From the NCBI RefSeq assembly GCF_918741285.1, contig NZ_CAKKNC010000014.1, positions 1 to 64,000 of the forward strand: 64,000 bases of DNA, written 5' to 3'. The notes under the pieces were generated by a model. It was not told the DNA's origin. It searched no databases and was given only the letters and a program-made list of their open reading frames with translations. A program made the translations under genes and the position numbers. Position 1 is the first letter of the stretch, and the number at the start of each line of letters is the position of its first letter. Below, one piece after another: positions 8,558-15,935 of this stretch. This DNA comes from Sphingobium sp. CECT 9361 (GTDB taxonomy: Bacteria; Pseudomonadota; Alphaproteobacteria; Sphingomonadales; Sphingomonadaceae).

Positions 8558-9262
8558 TCAACCTTCTGCAGCATAGTTTGAGGGAAAGAGCGCGCGCAGC
8601 GTTTGCTCGTCGAACTCGCGCTTGAATTCGTGATCGCTCCCAACATCGCGAGCACGCCACGCCGCCTGCCGCGCATTGACCAGCCGATGCCAGCGGGCCA
8701 AATCGGGATAGCGACTGAGGGGCTCGTCGAATTCGGGGAAGACGAAGCCGGCGCGTTCGATCCATCCCCAGGCCGCCATATCCGCGACCGTGTAGGTCTC
8801 GCCGACTATGTACGTCCGATCGCGCAGGTGATCGTCGAGAACCTGGTAATGGCGCTCGGCTTCGCGCCGATAGCGGTTGAGCGCATAGTCCAGACCCGCT
8901 GGCGCGGCGCGCTGGAAATGAACCGCCTGGCCGGAAAACGGTCCAAGGCCCGACGCCACGAAAAACAGCCAAGAGAGCAATTGCCCTCGATCCTCGGGTG
9001 ATCCAAGAAATTGACCGTGCTTTTCTGCGAGATAGAGTAGGATCGCGGTCGAATCGAAGACCGCCGTCGGAACTCCGCCGGGGCCTTCGGTGTCGACGAT
9101 CGCCGGGACTTTCCCGTTCGGATTGATTGCGAGAAAGGAGGGCGCGCACTGTTCGCCCTTAAAGGTATCGACCGGCACAAGCTCATAGCCGATGCCGAGC
9201 TCTTCGAGCAGCAGGGCGACCTTCAAGGGGTTCGGGGTCGGGTGAAAATAGAAGCGGATCAT
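8558..9262 (-). CDS. Glutathione S-transferase
   Basis: A 234-residue protein with an N-terminal thioredoxin-like GST domain (FYFHPTPNPLKVALLLEELG, then INPNGKVPAIVD and DSTAILLYLAEKHG) and an all-helical C-terminal domain (TYIVGETYTVADMAAWGWIERAG). The arrangement fits the Nu/YfcG-type bacterial GSTs. It begins 28 bases after the bufC stop and reads into the SDR gene, so it is in the bufBC operon. A role in thiol or electrophile detoxification under metal stress is inferred. Confidence 0.9.
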   Translation of the reverse strand: MIRFYFHPTPNPLKVALLLEELGIGYELVPVDTFKGEQCAPSFLAINPNGKVPAIVDTEGPGGVPTAVFDSTAILLYLAEKHGQFLGSPEDRGQLLSWLFFVASGLGPFSGQAVHFQRAAPAGLDYALNRYRREAERHYQVLDDHLRDRTYIVGETYTVADMAAWGWIERAGFVFPEFDEPLSRYPDLARWHRLVNARQAAWRARDVGSDHEFKREFDEQTLRALFPSNYAAEG

Positions 9263-9290
9263 CTCGGTTTGGTCCTCATGCAAAACAGTC

Positions 9291-10037
9291 TCACCGGACG
9301 TCTGCGATCATCTGGTCTTGCACCCAGGACGCGAGATAGCGGCCGGCGGCATCGACCGCCGTTTCGACGCCGATTTCTTCGGACAGGCGGTCGCACAGGC
9401 GAGCAAAGCTCATGCCCGACGATGCGAGCTGGATCGCGCCCATCTCAGCGGTCTCGATCGAGGCGAAATGCGGTTGAAGACCGACGCGCCAAACACGCAC
9501 CCAACCCGGCTCGGGCAGCAACTCGGCTGCCGGAACTTCCTCTTCGGCGGCGATCGCGTTCCAGATCGCGCCACAGTTGGTCTTGACGGGCAGCAACGTG
9601 AGCGTCGGCACGAATGCGATCACCGCCTCATCCCAATCGACCGCTGCGAGCTGTTGCCGGTCGAAGGCCGGTGCGTCGGGGCCGTCGAACGCGCGCCGCA
9701 AAGCCCAGTCGAGCGCGGCGATTTCGGCGACCTCAGGATCGTCCGGGTAAAGGTCGGCCATTGTCTCCGAGAATTTGACGCCGTAGTCGGCGAGCGTCCA
9801 GCTATGCGGCGGGTGGGCGGCGATATGCCGGCGCGCAGCCGCTTCGAACGCCTCGTCTCCGAGCCACGCCCACAGGCGTTCGTAACTGTCTTTGAGGCAC
9901 TCTACGAGCTGGCCACCATAGGCGTTGTGATAGACGGCAAGGCCCGGCCCACTGGACCCGCCAACGGCAACCGGAATGTCGCTCGGTTCATCCAACAGGA
10001 ATCCCAGGAAATCGCGTTGAAGGTCGAGAAGCGTCAT
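9291..10037 (-). CDS. bufC: DUF2063 protein, BufC-type MNIO partner
   Basis: A 248-residue DUF2063 protein (LQRDFLGFLLDEP, VYHNAYGGQLVECLKDSYERLWAWLGDEAF, HPPHSWTLADYGVKFSE). In bufferin and methanobactin systems BufC/MbnC presents the precursor to the iron enzyme and is needed for modification. Its ATG overlaps the bufB stop (ATGA), so the two are coupled. No bufA precursor is found in this operon, which is unusual. A third in-family variant compared with those at 17826 and 25604. Confidence 0.85.
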   Translation of the reverse strand: MTLLDLQRDFLGFLLDEPSDIPVAVGGSSGPGLAVYHNAYGGQLVECLKDSYERLWAWLGDEAFEAAARRHIAAHPPHSWTLADYGVKFSETMADLYPDDPEVAEIAALDWALRRAFDGPDAPAFDRQQLAAVDWDEAVIAFVPTLTLLPVKTNCGAIWNAIAAEEEVPAAELLPEPGWVRVWRVGLQPHFASIETAEMGAIQLASSGMSFARLCDRLSEEIGVETAVDAAGRYLASWVQDQMIADVR

Positions 10038-10876
10038 GCCGCGGCCGCCGTGACGTCGCCTGCGATGCGGCGCGCAACATCCAGCTCGTCCAACATATCC
10101 TGAAGCGGAGGAATGTTGTCGTCGCGCTCGATCATAGTGGCGACGCGTCCGAGACGAGGATAAATCCGGGCGAACAGATCCCAAACTGGATCGGGAACAG
10201 GCTCGTCGTGCGTATCGATTAGCCGGCCTTGCCCCTGGCTGTGGCCCGCGAGGTGGATTTGCCGAACACGGTCCGCCGGCACGCCCGCCAGATAATCATA
10301 GGGGTCAAAGCCGTTGTTCGTTCCGCTCACATAGATGTTGTTGACGTCGAGTAGCAGGTAGCAGCCCGTCCGTTTCGTCATCTCGGCAAGGAAGGCCCAT
10401 TCGGTCATCTGGTCGTCGGCGAAGGTCAGATAGGTCGAGGGGTTTTCGAGGACCAGCGGACGTTCGAGCGCATCCTGGACATGCTCGATGTTCGCGCAAA
10501 CGGTGTTGAGTGCTTCCTCGGTGAAGGGCAGCGGGAGCAGGTCATGGGAATTGACCTCCCCAACGCGCGACCAGCTCAGATGATCGGAGACCCATAATGG
10601 CTGGATTCGATCAGCCAGCGCTTTCAGGCGCGCAAGATAGTCGGAACGGATGCCGTCAGCCGAACCGATCGACATTGAAACGCCATGCATCGCAACGGGC
10701 CAGCGATCGCGCACCTCATCGAGAACGTGGATCGGGCGCCCGCCGGCCCCCATGAAATTCTCGGAGATGATCTCGATGAAATCGACAGGAACGGCCTCGG
10801 TCAGATAATTCTGGAAGTGTGGAATCCGCAGGCCGAGCCCGAAGCCGTGAAATGGCGCGATTGTTTCTTCCGGCAC
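10034..10876 (-). CDS. bufB: DUF692 MNIO enzyme, BufB-type, without adjacent precursor
   Basis: A 280-residue multinuclear non-heme iron oxidase (DUF692). Conserved metal and active-site blocks are intact: MHGVSMS (H64), VSDHLSW (D98/H99), ENPSTYL (E144), LDVNNIYVSG (D177), IHLAGHS (H208, H212), DTHD (D221/H223) and IERDDNIP (E250). The N-terminal GFGLGLRIPHFQNYL differs from the two other BufB proteins here. MNIO enzymes convert precursor Cys residues to thiooxazole-type groups. There is no room for a bufA between it and its promoter (10942-10967); the lone six-Cys precursor at 19910 is the obvious candidate substrate. Confidence 0.88.
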   Translation of the reverse strand: MPEETIAPFHGFGLGLRIPHFQNYLTEAVPVDFIEIISENFMGAGGRPIHVLDEVRDRWPVAMHGVSMSIGSADGIRSDYLARLKALADRIQPLWVSDHLSWSRVGEVNSHDLLPLPFTEEALNTVCANIEHVQDALERPLVLENPSTYLTFADDQMTEWAFLAEMTKRTGCYLLLDVNNIYVSGTNNGFDPYDYLAGVPADRVRQIHLAGHSQGQGRLIDTHDEPVPDPVWDLFARIYPRLGRVATMIERDDNIPPLQDMLDELDVARRIAGDVTAAAA

Positions 10877-10941
10877 AGACTTACTCCGATCGGTGTGCCG
10901 GGCCCGGACGGAACGGAGGGACAGCCCGGCACATGACGGAA

Positions 10942-10967
10942 TACGAGTGGTAGCGTCTGGCGGTTAC
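10942..10967 (-). promoter_or_regulatory. Variant SigF-type promoter upstream of bufB (10876)
   Basis: GTAACC at 10967-10962 on the minus strand, 16 bases, then CGTA at 10945-10942 instead of CGAA. It lies 66 bases upstream of bufB and downstream of the NrsF-like gene, so it could add transcription to read-through from the upstream promoter at 11737-11762. Confidence 0.6.
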
Positions 10968-11029
10968 ACCTGCTCCGAAAGTTTCGCGCCGCAATGCGAT
11001 TGGGGTGGGCGCGAGACGGGCCCGCCGCC

Positions 11030-11677
11030 TTACCAGCGTAAGAGCCGTGGTCCGACGGCGGCGCCGACCAACGTCGCTGCGGCAAGGCCGAGCGAGTACC
11101 ATAGCAGCACGAAGCCAGGCGATGTCTCGGCGCAGTGTAGAGCGTAGATGGAAGCGCCAGTGGCGCCAGCAACCAATCCCGCAGCTGCGCCAGCGGCCTC
11201 AAGCCTCGTCGGAGCAAGGTGGGCCATCGCCCGCACCAGCCCAACGAACACCGGCACCGATAACAACATCACATAGAGCGGGCACTGAAACCAACTCGAG
11301 CCCATCCAGAAGGAGGCAGTATTTCCGTCGGGGGCGATGGCCAGCTGGATGGACGTGACCAATGCCAACAGAGCGATGGGTGGCCACAAGAGTCGCGTCC
11401 AGTGAAGGTCGCGAGCGCCAGGCCGGCTCAATCGTTCGAGAGCGAAAAAGCCGAGCGACGCGATCGAGGCGGTGTAGAGCAGCTTCATCCAGAAGCCCAT
11501 TGTCACGGCCGCTACGGACAAATCGCTACGCACGGCCAGCGAAGGCCAGAACAAGACCAGCACCATCGCGACGGCCGCACCCCGAATTAAACCCCGGCGC
11601 AAAAGGGCGCGCGGACCATGCAGGGGCACGGGCTGCAAATTCCTGGAAAGCTCCACAATCAACACTTCGGTATTCAT
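11030..11677 (-). CDS. Second NrsF-like (DUF1109) anti-sigma candidate
   Basis: A 215-residue polytopic protein of the NrsF/DUF1109 type with six predicted membrane helices. The two family Cys are present at C132 (FQCPLYVMLL) and C182 (LHCAETSPGF), and the ending VLLWYSLGLAAATLVG matches the other copy at 20536. Start ATG at 11677 has GGAG 7 bases upstream; an in-frame TTG precedes it. NrsF proteins hold SigF at the membrane and release it on metal stress through these Cys. This copy has no sigma gene beside it, has its own exact SigF promoter and is followed by bufBC. Confidence 0.85.
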   Translation of the reverse strand: MNTEVLIVELSRNLQPVPLHGPRALLRRGLIRGAAVAMVLVLFWPSLAVRSDLSVAAVTMGFWMKLLYTASIASLGFFALERLSRPGARDLHWTRLLWPPIALLALVTSIQLAIAPDGNTASFWMGSSWFQCPLYVMLLSVPVFVGLVRAMAHLAPTRLEAAGAAAGLVAGATGASIYALHCAETSPGFVLLWYSLGLAAATLVGAAVGPRLLRW

Positions 11678-11999
11678 CAAATGCTCCGTCGAACACTCGG
11701 TCGACGGGCCTCCACGCCGCGAGTCTTGACTCTACATTCGGAACCGCGAGGCAATCGGTTACGCTGGGGTCGGTCCGGGACTGACGTGCATCCAAGAGGC
11801 AACGGAGGATGTTCGCGAGAAAAATCCCGACAGAGTGGTGGAGAGGGTTACACCTGACGTCCGCCGAACGCCTTCGCGCGAACTTTTGGCGCCGGTCATG
11901 GCCCGTTATTGGTTCGGGAGAGGGCGGTGGCCGTGCCACCGCCTTGAAATGGCATGTTGCCGTCTCCTCAAGTTCGCCTCTCGTCAAGCCGCAGCCTGG
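11678..11999. other. Intergenic region between DUF417 and NrsF-like genes
   Basis: Apart from the SigF-type promoter at 11737-11762 and a second GGTTAC at 11846-11851 with a poor -10 (CGGG), I see no convincing gene here. Short reading frames in it have no recognisable features. Confidence 0.6.
11737..11762 (-). promoter_or_regulatory. SigF-type promoter of the second NrsF-like gene
   Basis: GTAACC at 11762-11757 on the minus strand, 16 bases, CGAA at 11740-11737. It lies about 60 bases upstream of the ATG at 11677. A possible upstream copy at 11846-11851 lacks a good -10. Confidence 0.88.
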
Positions 12000-12485
12000 T
12001 TAGGCGACGCTTGATCCCTTCCGCTGGACCGAGTTTACGAACAAGACGAGGGATGCAGCCAGAAGAACGGCGTCTTTCAATAGAAATTGGCCGGGCGCCG
12101 CCGAGATTGCGGGAAAACCGCCGGCGGTTTGCTCAGCCACGCCGGGCGTGCTCACGAAGAACGTCAGCGTTATGGCGTAGGTCGCAATCGACATCGCCGC
12201 GCCGAGTGCTGAAAAAGTGGGATGGAAAGCTCCAGCAACAAGGGCACACGCCGTCGCAAGTTCGATCACGCCAATGGCATAGCTCTGCCCCTGGATGCCG
12301 AGCATGTTGAGCCAGTGCATGATGGGGCTGTTGTCGATGAACGGTGCGATTCCGTTTGCCTCATAGGCGGTGAATTTCATTCCGCCAAACCAGAGGAAGA
12401 CAATGACCAATGCCCAGCGCAGGAGGGCGAGGTCACTCCGGCCATGCTCCGCGACCCGAAAGCCGTAGTCGTCGAAAATTTTCAT
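12000..12485 (-). CDS. DUF417 (YkgB/RclC-like) inner-membrane protein
   Basis: A 161-residue protein with four membrane helices and the DUF417 signature (LLRWALVIVFLWFGGMKFTAYEANGIAPFI, SPIMHWLN, GVIELATA). Start ATG at 12485 has AAAGGA upstream. In E. coli the family member RclC is part of the reactive-chlorine response. Here it is divergent from a MarR regulator gene with two perfect palindromes between them, which suggests MarR control rather than SigF control; no SigF-type site was seen upstream. Confidence 0.88.
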   Translation of the reverse strand: MKIFDDYGFRVAEHGRSDLALLRWALVIVFLWFGGMKFTAYEANGIAPFIDNSPIMHWLNMLGIQGQSYAIGVIELATACALVAGAFHPTFSALGAAMSIATYAITLTFFVSTPGVAEQTAGGFPAISAAPGQFLLKDAVLLAASLVLFVNSVQRKGSSVA

Positions 12486-12653
12486 ATTTCAGTCCTTTCT
12501 TTATGCGAATTGGAAAGTGCTTGGTGTGATTTCGCGTCCCCACTGCGCCGTGGGTGTCCAGCTTCAATTGATCGATCCCGCTCGTCGCGGCGCTCGAATG
12601 AGGAGCGCGGTGGAATTGAGCGATCTCGTGCGTTCATGCTCCGGTACGTGAAT

Positions 12654-12672
12654 TATATGCGCCGCGCATATA
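12654..12672. promoter_or_regulatory. Palindromic operator 1 of the MarR locus
   Basis: Perfect 19-base palindrome TATATGCGCCGCGCATATA. An identical copy lies at 12692-12710; the centres are 38 bases apart. Position between divergent marR and DUF417 genes makes autoregulatory MarR binding likely. Confidence 0.8.
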
Positions 12673-12691
12673 TTGCAGATTGAGGCTTGTC

Positions 12692-12710
12692 TATATGCGC
12701 CGCGCATATA
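12692..12710. promoter_or_regulatory. Palindromic operator 2 of the MarR locus
   Basis: Second identical copy of the 19-base palindrome, ending one base before an ATG of the marR frame (12712) and 10 bases before the preferred ATG (12721). Binding here would block marR transcription or translation initiation. Confidence 0.8.
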
Positions 12711-12720
12711 GATGTGGGCG

Positions 12721-13248
12721 ATGCATACGAACCGTGACAGGAACACGATCGGGGCCTTCGCCTTGATGATCGGTGACGAAATTGCCCGTGCAGTCGCGTC
12801 CAAGGCACCCGAGGCCGGCCCGATGGCCGCGGCGCTGGCTCTTTTGGATCACGAACCGGGCCTTTCGATCAGGACGCTCTCCGCTGGTGTCGGACTGTCT
12901 CATGCAGGCACTGTTCGACTCGTCGATCGACTCGTCTCCGAAGGGCTGATCGAAAGACGGGGGCATGCCGACGACGGTCGCGCCGTTTCGCTCTATCTAA
13001 CCCCAACGGGGCAGCAGGCCTGCGCCGCCGTTCTTGAAGCGAGGGGCGAAGTCTTGGCGTCCAGCCTTGACGTTCTGAGCGCAGATGAGATCGCTATATT
13101 GGCGGAATTGTCTCAGCGTGTCCTCCGCTCCCGTCTGCGCGATTCAGACCATTCATATCGCATCTGCCGCCTGTGCCAGCACGATGCTTGCACCAACTGT
13201 CCGATCGACGCCGAATTGAAGGAACGGGTTGAAGGGAGCGCTGGCTGA
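12721..13248 (+). CDS. MarR family regulator with C-terminal Cys cluster
   Basis: About 175 residues; ATG at 12721 is preferred because the in-frame ATG at 12712 abuts the operator palindrome. A MarR winged helix is clear (LSIRTLSAGVGLSHAGTVRLVDRLVSEGLIERR, then the wing HADDGRAVSLYLTPTG). After the dimerisation helices the C-terminus carries four Cys in about 12 residues, CRLCQHDACTNC, unusual for plain MarR proteins and suited to metal or thiol sensing. Likely represses itself and the divergent DUF417 gene through the two palindromes. Confidence 0.88.
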   Translation: MHTNRDRNTIGAFALMIGDEIARAVASKAPEAGPMAAALALLDHEPGLSIRTLSAGVGLSHAGTVRLVDRLVSEGLIERRGHADDGRAVSLYLTPTGQQACAAVLEARGEVLASSLDVLSADEIAILAELSQRVLRSRLRDSDHSYRICRLCQHDACTNCPIDAELKERVEGSAG

Positions 13249-13321
13249 TTCTTCACCAGGCGTCGGGACTGTGGGGCAGCAGATTGATTTAAGGAAATCA
13301 CAGAGGCGGGCGTGACTTCCT

Positions 13322-13347
13322 GTAACCCCCGATTGCTTATGGGCGAA
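13322..13347 (+). promoter_or_regulatory. SigF-type promoter upstream of the nitrilase
   Basis: GTAACC at 13322-13327, 16 bases, CGAA at 13344-13347. The transcript would have a leader of nearly 100 bases before the GTG at 13452, containing the strong hairpin at 13389-13433. Confidence 0.88.
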
Positions 13348-13388
13348 TGAACCAATGCGCCGTGTAAAAAGAGTCAAGAAGGCGGCGC

Positions 13389-13433
13389 TGTGTGGCGGGA
13401 GATGCCCCCCCGCTTCCCGCCACACACATTTTT
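13389..13433 (+). terminator. Terminator-like hairpin in the nitrilase leader
   Basis: A perfect 12-base inverted repeat (TGTGTGGCGGGA at 13389-13400 and TCCCGCCACACA at 13415-13426) with a 14-base loop, followed by a T run at 13429-13433. It sits between the SigF-type promoter and the nitrilase start, so it would act as an attenuator unless bypassed. Confidence 0.7.
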
Positions 13434-13451
13434 CCGGACGGGAGCGACGCG

Positions 13452-14417
13452 GTGACGGATTTCTCTATCTCGATCGTCCAGGCTCCGCCCGTCTTCCTCA
13501 ATCTTGCGGCCAGCATGGACCGCGCCGAGGTGTTGATACGTGATGCGGCCCGAAGCGGTGCTGCTATTGTCGTGTTCCCGGAAGCCTGGTTACCCGGCTA
13601 TCCCGTTTGGCTGGATGAGAGCGCTGGCGCGGCGCTTTGGGGACATCGCCCGGCGGAGTCATTGTTTCGAATATTGTTTGCGAATTGCCCGGATTTGGAG
13701 GGGCCAGAAATCGCGCGGCTTGCCGACCTCTCCGCTGAGCTTTCGGTCGAGATCGTGATGGGCATTCAGGAGCGACGCGGCTCAAGCATCTACAATAGTG
13801 TCGTTCGCACAACCCCGAGCGGGTGGCGTGATATCCACCGCAAGATCATGCCGACGCATAACGAGCGGCTGATTTGGGCGGCCGCTGACGGCAGCACCTT
13901 GAGGCCTTGGCCAGGAACGCACGGACCTGTCGGTGCGCTTATCTGCTGGGAGCATTGGATGCCGCTCGCCAGAGCGGCGCGGCATCAACATGGGGAGGTG
14001 TTGCATTTCGCTTTGTGGCCCGCCGTCACGGAACTCCACCTCCTCGCGAGCCGTCACTATGCCTTCGAAGGCCAATGCTATGTCGCGGCCGCGGGCACGG
14101 TTTTGACCAGGGACGATGTGCTCGACGGGTTTGATAGCCTCGACATTGCGGAACCCGACGCGCGTTCAATATTGGAGGCGATCCCCGCGGAGCGCGAACT
14201 GCTGAAATCGGGGGGTAGCGCCATCATCGGCCCGGATACCTCGATCATCGTGGTTGCGGCCAGCGGCGATCCTTCCACGCTCAGCGCCACGATCGATCCG
14301 GGTAGGCTCGCCGAGGGGCGCCTCTATCTCGATACCGCTGGCCATTATTCGAGGCCCGATATCTTCGAACTGCATGTCGATGCACGAGAACGCTCGGGCG
14401 TGCGGTTCACTAACTGA
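13452..14417 (+). CDS. Nitrilase/carbon-nitrogen hydrolase
   Basis: About 321 residues from the GTG at 13452, which has GGGAG upstream; an earlier in-frame GTG at 13392 falls inside the leader hairpin. The nitrilase catalytic triad is visible: Glu in VVFPEAWLPGYP, Lys in HRKIMPTHNERLIW and Cys in ALICWEHWMPLAR. The FPEAWLPGYPVW form is that of true nitrilases rather than amidases. It would hydrolyse a nitrile to an acid and ammonia in the cytoplasm. The SigF-type promoter at 13322-13347 links it to the metal-stress regulon, an unexpected membership. Confidence 0.87.
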   Translation: MTDFSISIVQAPPVFLNLAASMDRAEVLIRDAARSGAAIVVFPEAWLPGYPVWLDESAGAALWGHRPAESLFRILFANCPDLEGPEIARLADLSAELSVEIVMGIQERRGSSIYNSVVRTTPSGWRDIHRKIMPTHNERLIWAAADGSTLRPWPGTHGPVGALICWEHWMPLARAARHQHGEVLHFALWPAVTELHLLASRHYAFEGQCYVAAAGTVLTRDDVLDGFDSLDIAEPDARSILEAIPAERELLKSGGSAIIGPDTSIIVVAASGDPSTLSATIDPGRLAEGRLYLDTAGHYSRPDIFELHVDARERSGVRFTN

Positions 14418-14540
14418 GACAGTCGTCCGCGATCGAGTGGTGGAACGGGCGCTGTCGATCGCGGCTGCGTTCTTTACACGCGCTGCCCGCTGCTTTGTTG
14501 CGGATTACGCGCTCCAAGGGAGTTTCTTGGTCGGCGAACT

Positions 14541-14566
14541 GTAACCACCGCGCCGATGGCGGCGAA
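14541..14566 (+). promoter_or_regulatory. SigF-type promoter of the small membrane protein/DUF1223 pair
   Basis: GTAACC at 14541-14546, 16 bases, CGAA at 14563-14566. The ATG of the 52-residue protein is at 14586. Confidence 0.88.
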
Positions 14567-14585
14567 TTCCCAATCATCAAGCAAC

Positions 14586-14744
14586 ATGTCCGAGAGGAAC
14601 GAAATCGTGCGGACCAATACCACCCAGGCGGCATTTTCCGGCGCGCTCCCGGTCATCGGCTCCGGCGTGGCGCTCATCGCCATGCTCACTATCGGCACGA
14701 TCACAATCGCAGGCGCCATAATGGGCGCGATGCCGGGCTACTGA
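14586..14744 (+). CDS. Small single-helix membrane protein, unknown
   Basis: A 52-residue protein; the ATG at 14586 is chosen because the earlier in-frame ATG (14556) lies inside the promoter. A polar N-terminus (MSERNEIVRTNTTQAAF) precedes one hydrophobic segment (VIGSGVALIAMLTIGTITIA). I do not recognise the family. It is the first gene after a perfect SigF-type promoter and ends 11 bases before DUF1223, so it is probably really expressed. Confidence 0.6.
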   Translation: MSERNEIVRTNTTQAAFSGALPVIGSGVALIAMLTIGTITIAGAIMGAMPGY

Positions 14745-14755
14745 AAGGAACCGTG

Positions 14756-15478
14756 ATGCGCGCTCCAGCGCTGATTCTCGGCGTGCTCGCCTTTGGCGCG
14801 GGCGTCATGGGCTTGATCGAGTCCGGTCGCGGGGATGCTCAGGCGGTTCCAGCGCGGCGCGGCGGTCCCGTTCTGGTCGAACTCTATCAGAGCCAGGGTT
14901 GTTCGAGTTGCCCACCGGCCAACGCCAACGTGAATGCTCTGGCCGACCGCCCCGATGTCGTGGCTCTGTCGTTCGGTGTCACCTACTGGGACTATCTCGG
15001 CTGGCGCGACAGTTTTGCAACGCCGCAATTCACGCAGCGCCAGTGGGATTATTCACGCTACAACCGTCTTGGCAATGTTGCGACACCTCAGGTCTGGATC
15101 AATGGCACGAAGACGATCGTCGGCAACAGCCGAAGCGAACTCGACGCATCGATCCGCACAGCGCGCAGCGACGGACCTCCGCTCGCCATCGCGAACGGCA
15201 AGGCTAGTGTTGGCGCCGGCCGCGCGCCGGCCGGCGGTGCGGATGTCTGGATCGCCAACTATGACCCGCGAACGGTTCAGGTTCCGATTAGGGCCGGTGA
15301 GAATGGAGGTCGGACCCTCCCGCATCGCAACATCGTTCGTCGGCTGGTGAGGATCGGGCACTGGGATGGTAGAGCGATCAGCTTCGCTCTTCCCCCAGCC
15401 GCCCCCGGTTTGGCTACAGCCATCTTCCTGCAAGCGGGTCGGGGTGGTCCGGTGCTGGCCGTAACCAAGGCAAGCTGA
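14756..15478 (+). CDS. DUF1223 family secreted thioredoxin-fold protein
   Basis: A 240-residue protein with AAAGGA upstream of its ATG. A signal peptide or anchor (ALILGVLAFGAGVMGLIESG) is followed by the DUF1223 signature VELYQSQGCSSCPPANANVNALA with a CxxC, then VTYWDYLGWRDSFATPQFTQRQ and TPQVWINGTKTIVG. The fold is thioredoxin-like, and the CSSC pair suggests a periplasmic thiol role, but no activity is established for the family as far as I know. It is cotranscribed with the small membrane protein. Confidence 0.88.
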   Translation: MRAPALILGVLAFGAGVMGLIESGRGDAQAVPARRGGPVLVELYQSQGCSSCPPANANVNALADRPDVVALSFGVTYWDYLGWRDSFATPQFTQRQWDYSRYNRLGNVATPQVWINGTKTIVGNSRSELDASIRTARSDGPPLAIANGKASVGAGRAPAGGADVWIANYDPRTVQVPIRAGENGGRTLPHRNIVRRLVRIGHWDGRAISFALPPAAPGLATAIFLQAGRGGPVLAVTKAS

Positions 15479-15481
15479 GCT

Positions 15482-15507
15482 GTAACCTCTTCAAGAGTCT
15501 GATCGAA
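15482..15507 (+). promoter_or_regulatory. SigF-type promoter of the thioredoxin/metalloprotein pair
   Basis: GTAACC at 15482-15487, 16 bases, CGAA at 15504-15507, 38 bases before the ATG at 15545. Confidence 0.9.
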
Positions 15508-15544
15508 GCTCTCCTCGTCTCCAATCAACCATGGAATTGCGATC

Positions 15545-15931
15545 ATGACCTTTCTTCGCGTACTGCCTCTTGCAGCGCTTATCGTTATTGCTGCTCCCGT
15601 TCAGGCCCAGCCGGTTCGACCATTCAGCCTAGCGGCGCTCAAGGCGGCTCAGGCGGCCGGCAAGCCTGTTCTGGTGGACGCCTTTGCGCCTTGGTGCCCA
15701 ACTTGCCGCGCCCAGGCGCCGACGATCGAAAAGCTCGCGAAAGATCCCGCGTACAAGAACCTGATCATCCTTCGCCTCGACTATGACAATCAGGGGGCTG
15801 AGAAGAAGTTGCTCGGCATCACCAAGCAAAGCACGCTGATCGCCTACAAAGGCAACCGGGAAGTCGGCAGGATCGTCGGCATTACGGATCCTGCGCAGCT
15901 GAAGGCGTTCGCCGCAAAGCCTCTGCGCTGA
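15545..15931 (+). CDS. Exported thioredoxin family protein
   Basis: A 128-residue protein with a signal peptide (FLRVLPLAALIVIAAPVQAQ) and a thioredoxin fold with the active site FAPWCPTCRAQAP (WCPTC). The middle (IILRLDYDNQGAEKKLLGITKQSTLIAYKG) is typical of small thiol-disulfide proteins. It starts its own SigF transcript and is followed 4 bases later by the HExxH metalloprotein. A paralogue with WCPVC lies at 27295. Reducing power probably comes from CcdA (26424). Confidence 0.9.
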   Translation: MTFLRVLPLAALIVIAAPVQAQPVRPFSLAALKAAQAAGKPVLVDAFAPWCPTCRAQAPTIEKLAKDPAYKNLIILRLDYDNQGAEKKLLGITKQSTLIAYKGNREVGRIVGITDPAQLKAFAAKPLR

Positions 15932-15935
15932 CGCC

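Noticed and set aside
11826..11851. GTAACC on the minus strand at 11851-11846 as another SigF-type promoter
   Set aside because: At the 16-base spacing the -10 reads CGGG, and the exact site at 11737-11762 already serves the gene below.
11526..11987. Minus-strand frame overlapping the NrsF-like gene
   Set aside because: Overlaps the real gene and promoter in another frame and has no recognisable features.
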